NCBI GenBank assembly: GCA_041392845.1
Contig: JAWKLG010000032.1
Location: 1-64,000, forward strand
Direction of reading: 5' to 3'
Length of the DNA: 64,000 bases
From: JAGQWW01 sp041392845
Lineage (GTDB): Bacteria; Bacteroidota; Bacteroidia; Chitinophagales; Saprospiraceae
Of the stretch, positions 9,469-17,018 are shown in pieces. Every line of letters starts with the position of its first letter. Positions within the stretch are counted from its first letter, which is position 1. The notes beneath the pieces were generated by a model. It was not told the origin of the DNA, searched no databases, and saw only the letters and a program-made list of their open reading frames with translations. The position numbers and the translations under genes were made by a program.

Positions 9469-9523
9469 ATACTTAATAAAAAAGCGGTTTAGAACAATTC
9501 TAAACCGCTTTTTTATTAAGTAT
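9469..9523. terminator. 26-bp perfect palindrome, bidirectional terminator
   Basis: Two 26-base arms pair without mismatch around the 3-base loop CAA (9495-9497). The GC-rich core AGCGGTTTAGAA / TTCTAAACCGCT is flanked on both sides by A/T runs, giving a U-tract for either strand. It sits between the convergent stops of the DUF4296 gene and pdhB. Confidence 0.9.
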
Positions 9524-9534
9524 TTCCTAATCTT

Positions 9535-10521
9535 TTAAGCATCAATATACATTACCGACTTCACTGCTTTAATAACCTTTTCAGGAGTAGGCATGTATTC
9601 TTCTACATAAGTAGGTGCATATGACAATGAAGTATCTGCTGCATTGACTCTTGTAACCGGCGCATCCAAATAATCAAAAGCATATTTTTGAACTTCGTAT
9701 GCAATCTCGGCAGAAACTCCGGCAAATGGCCAGGACTCATCTACCACCACCAATCGATTGGTCTTTTGAACAGACTTAACGATTGCATGATGATCCAATG
9801 GACGAATCGTTCTCAAATCAATTACTTCTGCAGAAATTCCTTCCTTCTCCAATTCAGCTGCTGCATCCATTGATACATTCACCATTTTATTGAAAGAAAC
9901 AATGGTAACATCTGTTCCTTCTTTCCTTACGGCAGCTACACCGATAGGAACAGTATATTCTCCATCAGGAACTTCCCCTTCATATCCATACATCATTTCC
10001 GATTCCATCACACAAACCGGGTCATTGTCGCGGATGGCAGATTTTAACAATCCTTTGGCATCTCCCGGATCAATACAAGAGATTACTTTCAAACCTGGAG
10101 TATTGGCCATCCAACTCTCAAAAGTTTGGGAGTGTTGTTGAGCCAATTGTCCTGCAGCACCGGAGGGTCCTCTAAACACGATTGGACAGGAAAACTGTCC
10201 GGCAGACTGTGAAAGGGTTTTGGCTGCGTTGTTTACAATCTGGTCAAAAGCAAGTACTGCGAAGTTCCAGGTCATAAATTCAACAATAGGACGCAAGCCA
10301 TTCATGGCAGCTCCTACTCCAATGCCTGCAAAGCCAAGCTCTGCAATGGGAGTATCAATTACCCTTTTGGCTCCAAATTCGTCCAATAAACCTTTACTTA
10401 CTTTGTAAGCACCATTGTATTGGGCTACTTCTTCACCCATTAAAAAGACATTTTCATCGCGACGCATCTCTTCCGCCATTGCCTCTTTGAGGGCTTCTCT
10501 TAATTGCAAAACTCTTGGCAT
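9535..10521 (-). CDS. pdhB: Pyruvate dehydrogenase E1 component, beta subunit
   Basis: The 328-residue beta subunit of the heterotetrameric thiamine-diphosphate 2-oxoacid dehydrogenase E1. The family pattern is complete: start LREALKEAM.EEM..D..VFLMGEEVAQYNGAYKVSKGL, then DTPIAELGFAGIGVGAAM with the ThDP-binding Glu region, EFMTWNF, FRGPSGAAGQLAQQHSQ and the C-terminal transketolase_C part (DLRTIRPLD...VVVDESWPFAG). The alpha subunit is not adjacent, so the complex is encoded at split loci. A branched-chain E1 beta is an alternative, but the sequence reads most like PdhB. Confidence 0.92.
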   Translation of the reverse strand: MPRVLQLREALKEAMAEEMRRDENVFLMGEEVAQYNGAYKVSKGLLDEFGAKRVIDTPIAELGFAGIGVGAAMNGLRPIVEFMTWNFAVLAFDQIVNNAAKTLSQSAGQFSCPIVFRGPSGAAGQLAQQHSQTFESWMANTPGLKVISCIDPGDAKGLLKSAIRDNDPVCVMESEMMYGYEGEVPDGEYTVPIGVAAVRKEGTDVTIVSFNKMVNVSMDAAAELEKEGISAEVIDLRTIRPLDHHAIVKSVQKTNRLVVVDESWPFAGVSAEIAYEVQKYAFDYLDAPVTRVNAADTSLSYAPTYVEEYMPTPEKVIKAVKSVMYIDA

Positions 10522-10645
10522 GATATTTACAAATTAGTGTTTTAATAGAATTGAAGCTGCAAAAATAATAACCTGCACTTGAACACCAAAGGACAAAAAA
10601 TGTTTCTTCGATCTATTTAGCAGTATCTTTTTTGCTAAAAGTCCC

Positions 10646-10653
10646 TAACTTTG
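10646..10653 (+). promoter_or_regulatory. Candidate Bacteroidota -7 promoter element
   Basis: TAACTTTG matches the phylum -7 consensus TAnnTTTG and lies about 95 bases before the small lipoprotein start. No convincing -33 TTTG is present at the usual distance, so this is tentative. Confidence 0.4.
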
Positions 10654-10745
10654 CACAAATTTTTAAAATTGTTAATAATAAATCGGAATGTACTTCCGTT
10701 TTTTGCTTACGTTTCCCACATATTCAAGAAAAAAACTTTGATCCA

Positions 10746-10913
10746 ATGAAAAAACTTAAATTAAGACAAGTACTTGCAGCTTTCGCGCTGCTAGCATTCG
10801 CAGCTTCCCTTTCTTCTTGCAACAGAGGCTACGGTTGTCCAAACAATTTCTCAGTGAACAAAAATGCGGTTGAAGTAGTTAAAACAGCTATTTCATCATT
10901 TACGAACCGTTAA
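10746..10913 (+). CDS. Small (55-residue) predicted lipoprotein
   Basis: I do not recognise a family. The reading frame extends upstream, but the start at ATG 10746 gives a proper signal (MKKLKLRQVLAAFALLAFAASLSSC), with the lipobox Cys at residue 25 and a mature peptide of only about 31 residues containing a second Cys. It is followed 5 bases later by ytxJ, so the two are likely cotranscribed. A candidate promoter (10646) sits upstream. Its size and position resemble small anchored peptides placed before redox genes, but no function can be inferred. Confidence 0.65.
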   Translation: MKKLKLRQVLAAFALLAFAASLSSCNRGYGCPNNFSVNKNAVEVVKTAISSFTNR

Positions 10914-10918
10914 TATAC

Positions 10919-11260
10919 ATGTTAGACTGGCGATTGATAGAAGATATGTCTCAAATAGAGCGTATCAAAGAAGAGTCCTACCGAAATTTACAAATGATTT
11001 TTAAGCATAGTACTCGATGTAGTATCAGCTCAACCGCCAAAAACAGACTCGAAAGAAATTGGTCCTTTTCGGAGGACCAAATCGTTCCTCATTATCTTGA
11101 TCTCATCCGGTACCGTCCTATCTCCAACCACATTGTAGAAGCTTTTGGCATTCCACACGAATCTCCTCAACTTATCTTAATTAAAAACGGAGAAGCTATT
11201 TATGATGCTTCCCATTTCGGTATTAATGCTGATGAACTTAAAGGCATTGCTTCTTTCTGA
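10919..11260 (+). CDS. ytxJ: Bacillithiol-system redox protein YtxJ (monothiol glutaredoxin-like)
   Basis: A 113-residue thioredoxin-fold protein of the YtxJ/DUF2847 family, thought to remove bacillithiol from proteins. The single active-site Cys is at about residue 34 in FKHSTRCSISS, in place of the CxxC of thioredoxins. Other family marks are YLDLIRYRPISNHIVEAFGIPHESPQ with the cis-Pro-like ESPQ, and ASHFGI near the end. Its presence predicts that this organism makes bacillithiol, as many Bacteroidota do. It is 5 bases downstream of the small lipoprotein gene. Confidence 0.9.
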   Translation: MLDWRLIEDMSQIERIKEESYRNLQMIFKHSTRCSISSTAKNRLERNWSFSEDQIVPHYLDLIRYRPISNHIVEAFGIPHESPQLILIKNGEAIYDASHFGINADELKGIASF

Positions 11261-11349
11261 GTAGGTCTGCCATTTCCACTTTAATATGACTTACCTTCCT
11301 CTTGAGATAAATTTTCATCTCCCCTCTCTTATATTCGTGGCAAAAAAGT

Positions 11350-12015
11350 ATGCACGAGATTTTGGATACCCACGATGGCTCTCATACCCTACTTTCCCAA
11401 CAGCATGGGGTAACCTATCATTCCAAATACGGTGCAATCACGGAAACCAACCATGTTTTTATAGAAGCTGCCCTTCGATTTAAAGCTGCCATTCAACAAG
11501 ACATTAGAATCCTGGAAATAGGTTTTGGTACAGGTTTAAATGCGTATGCTACTTTACTGGATGCGGTTAAACGGAATTTAAAAATAGTTTATACCACCTA
11601 TGAAGCCTTCCCAATTAGTGAAGACCAAGCCGCCTCCCTGAATTATCACGAACAATTAGAACCTGAAATGGGAAATTCCAATTTCATGCATCTTCACCAA
11701 TTGGACTGGAACCAACAACACTTTATCAACGAAAATTTCCAGTTTCAAAAAATCAATCAAACTTTTCAAACCATAAACGATACAGATCTTTATGACATCA
11801 TTTATTTTGATGCCTTTGCTCCTGAATCCCAGCCGGAGCTTTGGAATGAAGAACTGTTAGCTAAAATGTTTGCCGCCTTGAAAACGGGTGGATTGCTTAC
11901 TACCTATTGTGCAAAGGGGGTAGTAAAAAGAACCTTCAAAAAAGTGGGATTTACTTTAGAAACCTTGCAGGGACCGCCTGGTAAGAGGGAGATGATAAGG
12001 GTTTCAAAAGAATAA
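11350..12015 (+). CDS. mnmD: tRNA (mnm5s2U34)-methyltransferase, MnmD type
   Basis: A 221-residue class I SAM methyltransferase equal to the N-terminal (DUF752/MnmC2) domain of E. coli MnmC without the oxidase domain. It makes the final methyl transfer in 5-methylaminomethyl-2-thiouridine at the tRNA wobble base. Seen: TxDGSHTL...YHSKYGAI.ETNHVFIEAAL, the SAM-binding loop ILEIGFGTGLNA, and the FDAFAPESQPELW motif typical of the family. The C-terminus ends GFTLETLQGPPGKREMIR, also characteristic. The ATG at 11350 gives the standard N-terminus. A stand-alone MnmD is usual in bacteria lacking fused MnmC. Confidence 0.9.
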   Translation: MHEILDTHDGSHTLLSQQHGVTYHSKYGAITETNHVFIEAALRFKAAIQQDIRILEIGFGTGLNAYATLLDAVKRNLKIVYTTYEAFPISEDQAASLNYHEQLEPEMGNSNFMHLHQLDWNQQHFINENFQFQKINQTFQTINDTDLYDIIYFDAFAPESQPELWNEELLAKMFAALKTGGLLTTYCAKGVVKRTFKKVGFTLETLQGPPGKREMIRVSKE

Positions 12016-12019
12016 TCAT

Positions 12020-12547
12020 TTACCAAATCCTTGCTCCAAAAGAAAGTGAAACAGGCAAATACCACACATTCCTTTTGTTGGAATCATAAATAGGCCAAGA
12101 GGAGGTTACCCTGAAAGTAAACCTGGAATTTGGATTAAGATATTTATAACCCAAAATAGGAATAATAAAAGATCCTGATGCCTAAGGCCTATTGACTCTT
12201 CACTGAATTGGAATGAAGAAACCAATCCACCTTCTAAGAAATGCCTACGATTATTACTATAAAGTGCTGTAATCCGCAAGGGTACACTCCAATAAAGTCT
12301 GGGATCTCTTCACCATTTTTGAAGAGGTAACCCCTAAATCCCGATTTATGCCAAAGCCGGCCTTCACACCATACCCCCAATATCCTTTAGAAAAAATGTC
12401 ATAATTTAAATTGATAGACAATAGAGCTCCATCTTCCATCAATCCAAAATATATACAACCATGATTTTCAGAATTTAAGCTGGATTGTTCTTGAGCCATG
12501 CCGGTAAAAACAGAAAAAAATAGGAGGAAAAAGAAAATGGATTTCAT
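12020..12547 (-). pseudogene. Decayed paralogue of the neighbouring small secreted protein
   Basis: The start (MKSIFFFLLFFSVFTGMAQ) gives a good signal peptide. The first 75 residues match the intact neighbour at 12692-13231: both have a YFG..ED.A...LN..YD...GY.G..VKAG.G.N.D pattern. The frame is then lost near 12305; the similarity continues in a second frame (DPRLYWSVPLRITALYSNN...) and switches again near 12170 to a third frame ending GYKYLNPNSRFTFRVTSSWP...YLPVSLSFGARIW then TAA at 12020. Two single-base indels therefore explain the whole alignment. An error in the sequence cannot be ruled out, but two indels in one gene favour real decay. Confidence 0.75.
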
Positions 12548-12691
12548 AGCATTGAAGAATGTGTAGTTTCATAGATCAATATCGGTAATTAATCCGATTA
12601 AAAATAAATGTTTGGGATTTATAAAGATTTACGCTCAAATCATTGCGGAGTCCTACTTGTTAAAAAGCAAACCGGGAATCTCCAAAGTTGC

Positions 12692-13231
12692 CTACCAAAG
12701 TCTAACGCCCAGGGAACCACCAACCGGCAAAAGATAAATATCTTTTGGATTCGTATCATAAACAGGCCAGGTTACAAAAACCCTTGCAGTAAACCTTGAA
12801 TCAATGGTTATCCTCTTGTAGCCAATAACTGGTAGGAAATAAAGATCCTGCCTTTCCTTGCCGTTGCTGTCCTGACTAAAAAAGAATGAAGTAGCCATTC
12901 CAACTTCCAAAAAGTGCTCTCGGTTTTTGCTGTACAATGCTGAAATCCTGAATGGAAAAACCAGGTAAGGTCCCGGGTCCTCTACTCCATTACTAAATAT
13001 GAATCCATCAAAATCATGATTGACCCCAATACCTGCTTTTACACTACAACCAAAATATCCTTCAGTAATCATGTCGTAGGTTGCATTTAAGGAAAACCAA
13101 GCTGCATCTTCCACAATGCCGAAATAAACTGAAGTGTGTTGAAAAGCACCCAATGGACGTTTATCCTGAGAAAAACTAGTCAAATTAAAGAAAAGCAGAA
13201 TTAAAACGGAGGAATTTTTAATCAACTTCAT
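12692..13231 (-). CDS. Small secreted/outer-membrane protein of unknown family
   Basis: A 179-residue protein starting at ATG 13231 (MKLIKNSSVLILLFFNLTSFSQ, signal peptide cleaved after Gln). The frame extends 21 codons further upstream without a signal-like sequence, so I prefer the internal start. The mature part is rich in aromatic residues and alternating strands (FPFRISALYSKNREHFLEVGMATSFFF, FTARVFVTWPVYDTN), ending with ...GGSLGVRLW, a terminal aromatic residue typical of outer-membrane barrels. It looks like a short beta-barrel. No family was recognised. It is the intact copy of a tandem pair with the pseudogene at 12020-12547. Confidence 0.65.
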   Translation of the reverse strand: MKLIKNSSVLILLFFNLTSFSQDKRPLGAFQHTSVYFGIVEDAAWFSLNATYDMITEGYFGCSVKAGIGVNHDFDGFIFSNGVEDPGPYLVFPFRISALYSKNREHFLEVGMATSFFFSQDSNGKERQDLYFLPVIGYKRITIDSRFTARVFVTWPVYDTNPKDIYLLPVGGSLGVRLW

Positions 13232-13396
13232 AAATTTTAGTTTTCTAAATTCAAATGCAAAATTGAATATAAAGGTACCTTTATTTCTCTCCAACTAGAA
13301 ACAGAACATCCATTTTAAAAATCCATCCCATCGACCTTATCGAGTTCTCCATAATTTCTTCTATTTTCACCCTTAACAAATTCGAAAAACACTTAC

Positions 13397-14719
13397 ATGA
13401 AAAAACTGGCTTTACACTGGCAGATTATTATTGGAATGGTGGGAGGAATCCTGTTTGGATTATTGGCAGCCAATTTGGGATGGAATGATTTGGTAAGTGA
13501 TTGGATAAAACCACTTGGTACCATTTTCATCAATGCACTTAAGTTGCTTGCACTTCCTTTGATAATTGCCTCATTAATCAAAGGCGTTTCTGATTTAAAA
13601 GATATATCTAAGCTTTCCAAAATGGGTGGCCGGACCATTGGTATTTATCTTTTTACCACCGTTACTGCTGTCACGCTTGGCTTGTTGTTGGTCAATATTG
13701 TAGAGCCCGGCTCCTTGATTGATGAATCTACCAAAAACGATTTGATCACTCAATTTGGGGGTGATGCTGATATAAAAATCAACCAGGCTGCTTCTGCAAA
13801 AAACAGAGGTCCACTGCAGCCATTGATTGATTTGGTTCCAGAAAATATTTTTTCAGCAGCATCTTCCAATGGGAACATGCTCCAGGTAATCATTTTTGTA
13901 CTCTTTTTTGGTGTAGGCCTTATTCTTATTCCCGAAGAAAAGTCGAAACCCGTCAAGGATTTCTTTGATGGTTTTAATGAAGTAATTTTAAAACTAATCG
14001 ACCTTTTGATGCTTACTGCACCTGTAGGTGTATTTGCTCTATTGGCAGCTTTGGTAGTAGAATCTCCAAGTGCAGATCTCTTTACGGCATTAATTGGCTA
14101 TGCCTTAACCGTTTTATTTGGTTTAGGGCTCTTAATATTTGGTTTTTATCCATTGTTGGTGAAAATTTTCACCGGCCGAAGTTATCGTTCCTTTTTAAAT
14201 GGAATTTCACCGGCACAATTGGTGGCTTTCTCCACCAGTTCAAGTGCAGCTACCCTGCCGGTTACAATGGAACGAGTGGAGGAACACCTTGGAGTAGATG
14301 AAGATGTCACTTCTTTTGTCCTCCCAATCGGTGCCACCGTTAATATGGACGGGACCAGCCTTTATCAGGCAGTCGCTGCCATTTTTATTGCCCAGGTAAT
14401 GGGATTGGACTTAAGCCTAACGACCCAATTGATGATCATCGTGACGGCTACTTTAGCTAGTATTGGCTCTGCCGCTGTGCCGAGTGCCGGTATGGTTATG
14501 CTGGTTATTGTTTTAGGACAGGCAGGAATTCCTGAAGCAGGGCTTGCACTTATCTTTGCAATAGACCGCCCGTTAGACATGGTAAGGACAGTGGCGAATG
14601 TTACAAGCGACGCAGCAGTTTCCATGATAGTAGCCAATTCTTTTGGAATGCTTGGGGAACCTGAAGTGAAGGAATGGGATGACAATTATCCTCCGGACAA
14701 GGACAAAAGTTTACAATAA
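13397..14719 (+). CDS. Dicarboxylate/glutamate:cation symporter (DAACS family)
   Basis: An inner-membrane carrier of 440 residues with eight membrane segments and two re-entrant loops, of the GltP/DctA/SdcS fold. The diagnostic motifs are the serine-rich hairpin AFSTSSSAATLPVTM, then LPIGATVNMDGTSLYQ in TM7, and the second hairpin ASIGSAAVPSAGMVM followed by DRPLDMVRTVANVTSD in TM8, whose Asp and Asn residues contact substrate. It is expected to import glutamate, aspartate or C4-dicarboxylates with Na+ or H+; the ion and substrate are not certain. It is upstream of, and on the same strand as, the two-component pair. Confidence 0.92.
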   Translation: MKKLALHWQIIIGMVGGILFGLLAANLGWNDLVSDWIKPLGTIFINALKLLALPLIIASLIKGVSDLKDISKLSKMGGRTIGIYLFTTVTAVTLGLLLVNIVEPGSLIDESTKNDLITQFGGDADIKINQAASAKNRGPLQPLIDLVPENIFSAASSNGNMLQVIIFVLFFGVGLILIPEEKSKPVKDFFDGFNEVILKLIDLLMLTAPVGVFALLAALVVESPSADLFTALIGYALTVLFGLGLLIFGFYPLLVKIFTGRSYRSFLNGISPAQLVAFSTSSSAATLPVTMERVEEHLGVDEDVTSFVLPIGATVNMDGTSLYQAVAAIFIAQVMGLDLSLTTQLMIIVTATLASIGSAAVPSAGMVMLVIVLGQAGIPEAGLALIFAIDRPLDMVRTVANVTSDAAVSMIVANSFGMLGEPEVKEWDDNYPPDKDKSLQ

Positions 14720-14756
14720 TTTAATATAAAATAGTCCTCAGAACACACTGTGCCGT

Positions 14757-14764
14757 TATTTTTG
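14757..14764 (+). promoter_or_regulatory. Candidate -7 promoter element before the two-component operon
   Basis: TATTTTTG fits TAnnTTTG and lies 28 bases before the response regulator ATG. No clear -33 element was found. Confidence 0.35.
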
Positions 14765-14792
14765 CGGCAACTAGGAACCAACATCAATCTTT

Positions 14793-15479
14793 ATGAGTAA
14801 AAAAAAGATACTGGTTGTAGATGACGAGCCCGATATCATTGAAATCCTGAAATACAATCTGGAAAAGGAAGGTTTCGAAATCTTTTCTGCAAACAATGGT
14901 GACGAAGGAATTAAGATAGCAGAAAGAGAAAAACCTGACCTGATTGTTTTGGATATCATGATGCCAGAAATGGACGGTGTGGAAGTTTGTCGGGTTTTAA
15001 GGAGCAAGAAAGATTTCAACAACACGCTCATCGCGTTCCTTACCGCAAGAGAAGAGGATTATTCCCAAATTGCAGCTTTGGATGTTGGTGGAGACGATTA
15101 CATCACCAAACCCATCAGACCCAGAGTTCTTGCCAGCCGAATCAAGGCATTATTCAGAAGAGGTGGAAGGAATGAAGAAGGTGAAGATGATTCAAACATC
15201 CTGGAAATTGCTGACCTGGTAATCAACAAAGACTCCATTACGGTAGAAAGGGATGGCGAGATCATTGACCTGGCTAAAAAGGAATTTGAACTATTGTCCC
15301 TTCTTGCCGGTAAACCTGGAAAAGTATTTACAAGGGAAGAAATTTTTAATAAAGTTTGGGGTTCAGATGTGATTGTTGGAAATCGTACCATCGATGTACA
15401 TATCAGAAAATTGAGGGAAAAAATTGGAGACAATTACATCAAAACCATCAAAGGAATCGGATATAAATTTGAATTCTAA
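14793..15479 (+). CDS. OmpR/PhoB-family response regulator
   Basis: A 228-residue transcriptional regulator: receiver domain (1-125) plus a winged-helix DNA-binding domain (about 132-228). Receiver residues are all present: D10/D11, phospho-acceptor D54 in LIVLDIMMPEMDG, T84 and K106. The DNA-binding part has FELLSLLAGKPGKVFTREEI and the GNRTIDVHIRKLREKIG recognition region. Its partner kinase starts 42 bases downstream. The pair resembles PhoB/PhoR and YycFG-type systems, but the stimulus and regulon cannot be deduced. Confidence 0.93.
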   Translation: MSKKKILVVDDEPDIIEILKYNLEKEGFEIFSANNGDEGIKIAEREKPDLIVLDIMMPEMDGVEVCRVLRSKKDFNNTLIAFLTAREEDYSQIAALDVGGDDYITKPIRPRVLASRIKALFRRGGRNEEGEDDSNILEIADLVINKDSITVERDGEIIDLAKKEFELLSLLAGKPGKVFTREEIFNKVWGSDVIVGNRTIDVHIRKLREKIGDNYIKTIKGIGYKFEF

Positions 15480-15521
15480 TTTCCCGATTCTCTCAAGGTA
15501 TATTTAGCTAAACCGTTAAGC

Positions 15522-16577
15522 ATGGCCGTGCTCAAAAATCCAACGCCCAGGCAAATTGCATTCTTTTCAAGCCTGGTAATATCCATCATATTGTCTATCG
15601 TTTTGCTGATTTTAAAACTCGCAGGAGTTTTAAGTCTGCCCTATCTTTCTATAGTTGCCATTTTGCTTATCAACTTAATGGTAGGCTATTTTGTGGCTAT
15701 TTATTATTTAAAAAGATATATCTACCGAAAAATCAAATTGATTTATAAGACCATTCACAAACATAAACTCAATCCGCTCGAAAAAAGCAATGTGGTGGAC
15801 ATTGATGTAAACATCATGGATCAGGTAGAAAGAGAGGTAGAAGAATGGACCCAATACAGAGAAAAGGAAATCCAGGATTTGAAATCATACGCTGAGTACC
15901 GAAGAAAATTCTTGGGAGATATTTCACACGAATTGAAGACCCCTATTTTCAATATTCAGGGTTACATTGATTCCTTGCTGGATGGAGCCAAAGATGAACC
16001 TGAAAGGTGTCAAAACTACCTGGAAAGAGCGGCCAGAAATGTGGAGCGATTGAATACCATTGTCGAAGATTTAGAAGCCATAGCCAGATTAGAATCAGGC
16101 GAATTAATGCTTGATTTGCAGACTTTTGACATCCGAGATTTGACAGACGAGGTATTTGATGATCTGGAAATTAAAGCCAGTGAAAAAAACATCAAGTTGG
16201 AATTCAAAGAAGGAGCGGCACATCATTACAAGGTAAGAGGTGACAGGGAAACCATTCGCCAGGTCTTGATGAACCTTATCTTAAATTCCATCAAGTATGG
16301 GAAAACAGATGGGCATACCAAGGTTGGCTTTTATGATATGGATAAAAATGTATTGATTGAAGTTGCCGACAGTGGAATCGGAATTGATAAAAAGCACTTA
16401 AACCACGTTTTCGACCGCTTTTATCGTGTCGACAAGAGCCGTTCCAGAGAACAAGGAGGTTCAGGATTAGGGCTTGCCATTGTTAAACACATCATCGAGG
16501 CCCACAAACAAACCATTAATGTGAGAAGTACAGTTGGCCTCGGTTCAACTTTTGGATTTACGCTCGAAAAAGTATAG
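15522..16577 (+). CDS. Membrane sensor histidine kinase, PhoR-like
   Basis: A 351-residue kinase with two N-terminal membrane helices (about 12-33 and 40-62) separated by a very short loop, so there is almost no extracytoplasmic sensor. A HAMP-like/coiled linker leads to the HisKA domain with phospho-acceptor H136 in FLGDISHELKTP. The HATPase_c domain has the N box (LMNLILNSIKYG), G1 (VADSGIGI), F box (FDRFYRVD) and G2 (GGSGLGLAIVKHI). It is cotranscribed with the response regulator at 14793. The missing sensor loop suggests it senses membrane state or another membrane protein. Confidence 0.92.
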   Translation: MAVLKNPTPRQIAFFSSLVISIILSIVLLILKLAGVLSLPYLSIVAILLINLMVGYFVAIYYLKRYIYRKIKLIYKTIHKHKLNPLEKSNVVDIDVNIMDQVEREVEEWTQYREKEIQDLKSYAEYRRKFLGDISHELKTPIFNIQGYIDSLLDGAKDEPERCQNYLERAARNVERLNTIVEDLEAIARLESGELMLDLQTFDIRDLTDEVFDDLEIKASEKNIKLEFKEGAAHHYKVRGDRETIRQVLMNLILNSIKYGKTDGHTKVGFYDMDKNVLIEVADSGIGIDKKHLNHVFDRFYRVDKSRSREQGGSGLGLAIVKHIIEAHKQTINVRSTVGLGSTFGFTLEKV

Positions 16578-16616
16578 TTTGAAGATAGATAGTCAAACAA
16601 TGCAGTTTATTAAAAA

Positions 16617-17015
16617 GTGAATCTTCAGCCAAAAGATAAGTCCACCTCTACATCTGCTTGGATATTTATTCTTGCCTTTATTATTATTTGGATTGTAGTA
16701 AACTACATTATTGGTGGTTCCCTTCTTTGGAAATGTCCTATTTACAAATTTACAGGTATTAAATGTGTAGGCTGCGGTGGACAAAGAGCAATTTTAGCCT
16801 TGTTCAAATTAAATTTTACTGAGGCAATCTATTACAACGCCTTTGTATTTTTGCTTATTCCACTCATTCTTGTTTGGCTTTTAGGAAAGACAAATGTGCC
16901 TTTTATAAAAAAGGCCTGGGCTTGGATAATTTCCCCCTATATGATTGGATTGTTGATTGGATTGACACTTGCATTTACCATCCTAAGAAACACTGCTTAC
17001 TGGCCTTATTATTAA
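16617..17015 (+). CDS. DUF2752 membrane protein
   Basis: A 132-residue protein with three membrane helices. It has the DUF2752 signature: CPIYKFTGIKCVGCGGQRAILALFKLNFTEAIYYNAF, a cysteine-rich TG..C.GCG motif, and an RN pair near the end. Function unknown; the cysteines suggest metal or redox chemistry at the membrane. The start is GTG at 16617, since no ATG is in frame; an upstream ATG at about 16600 ends at once in a stop. It follows the kinase by 39 bases and ends 3 bases before the stop of the opposing giant protein. Confidence 0.8.
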   Translation: MNLQPKDKSTSTSAWIFILAFIIIWIVVNYIIGGSLLWKCPIYKFTGIKCVGCGGQRAILALFKLNFTEAIYYNAFVFLLIPLILVWLLGKTNVPFIKKAWAWIISPYMIGLLIGLTLAFTILRNTAYWPYY

Positions 17016-17018
17016 AAA

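Noticed and set aside
11286..11483. 65-residue frame overlapping mnmD
   Set aside because: It lies in another frame over the well-supported MnmD N-terminus.
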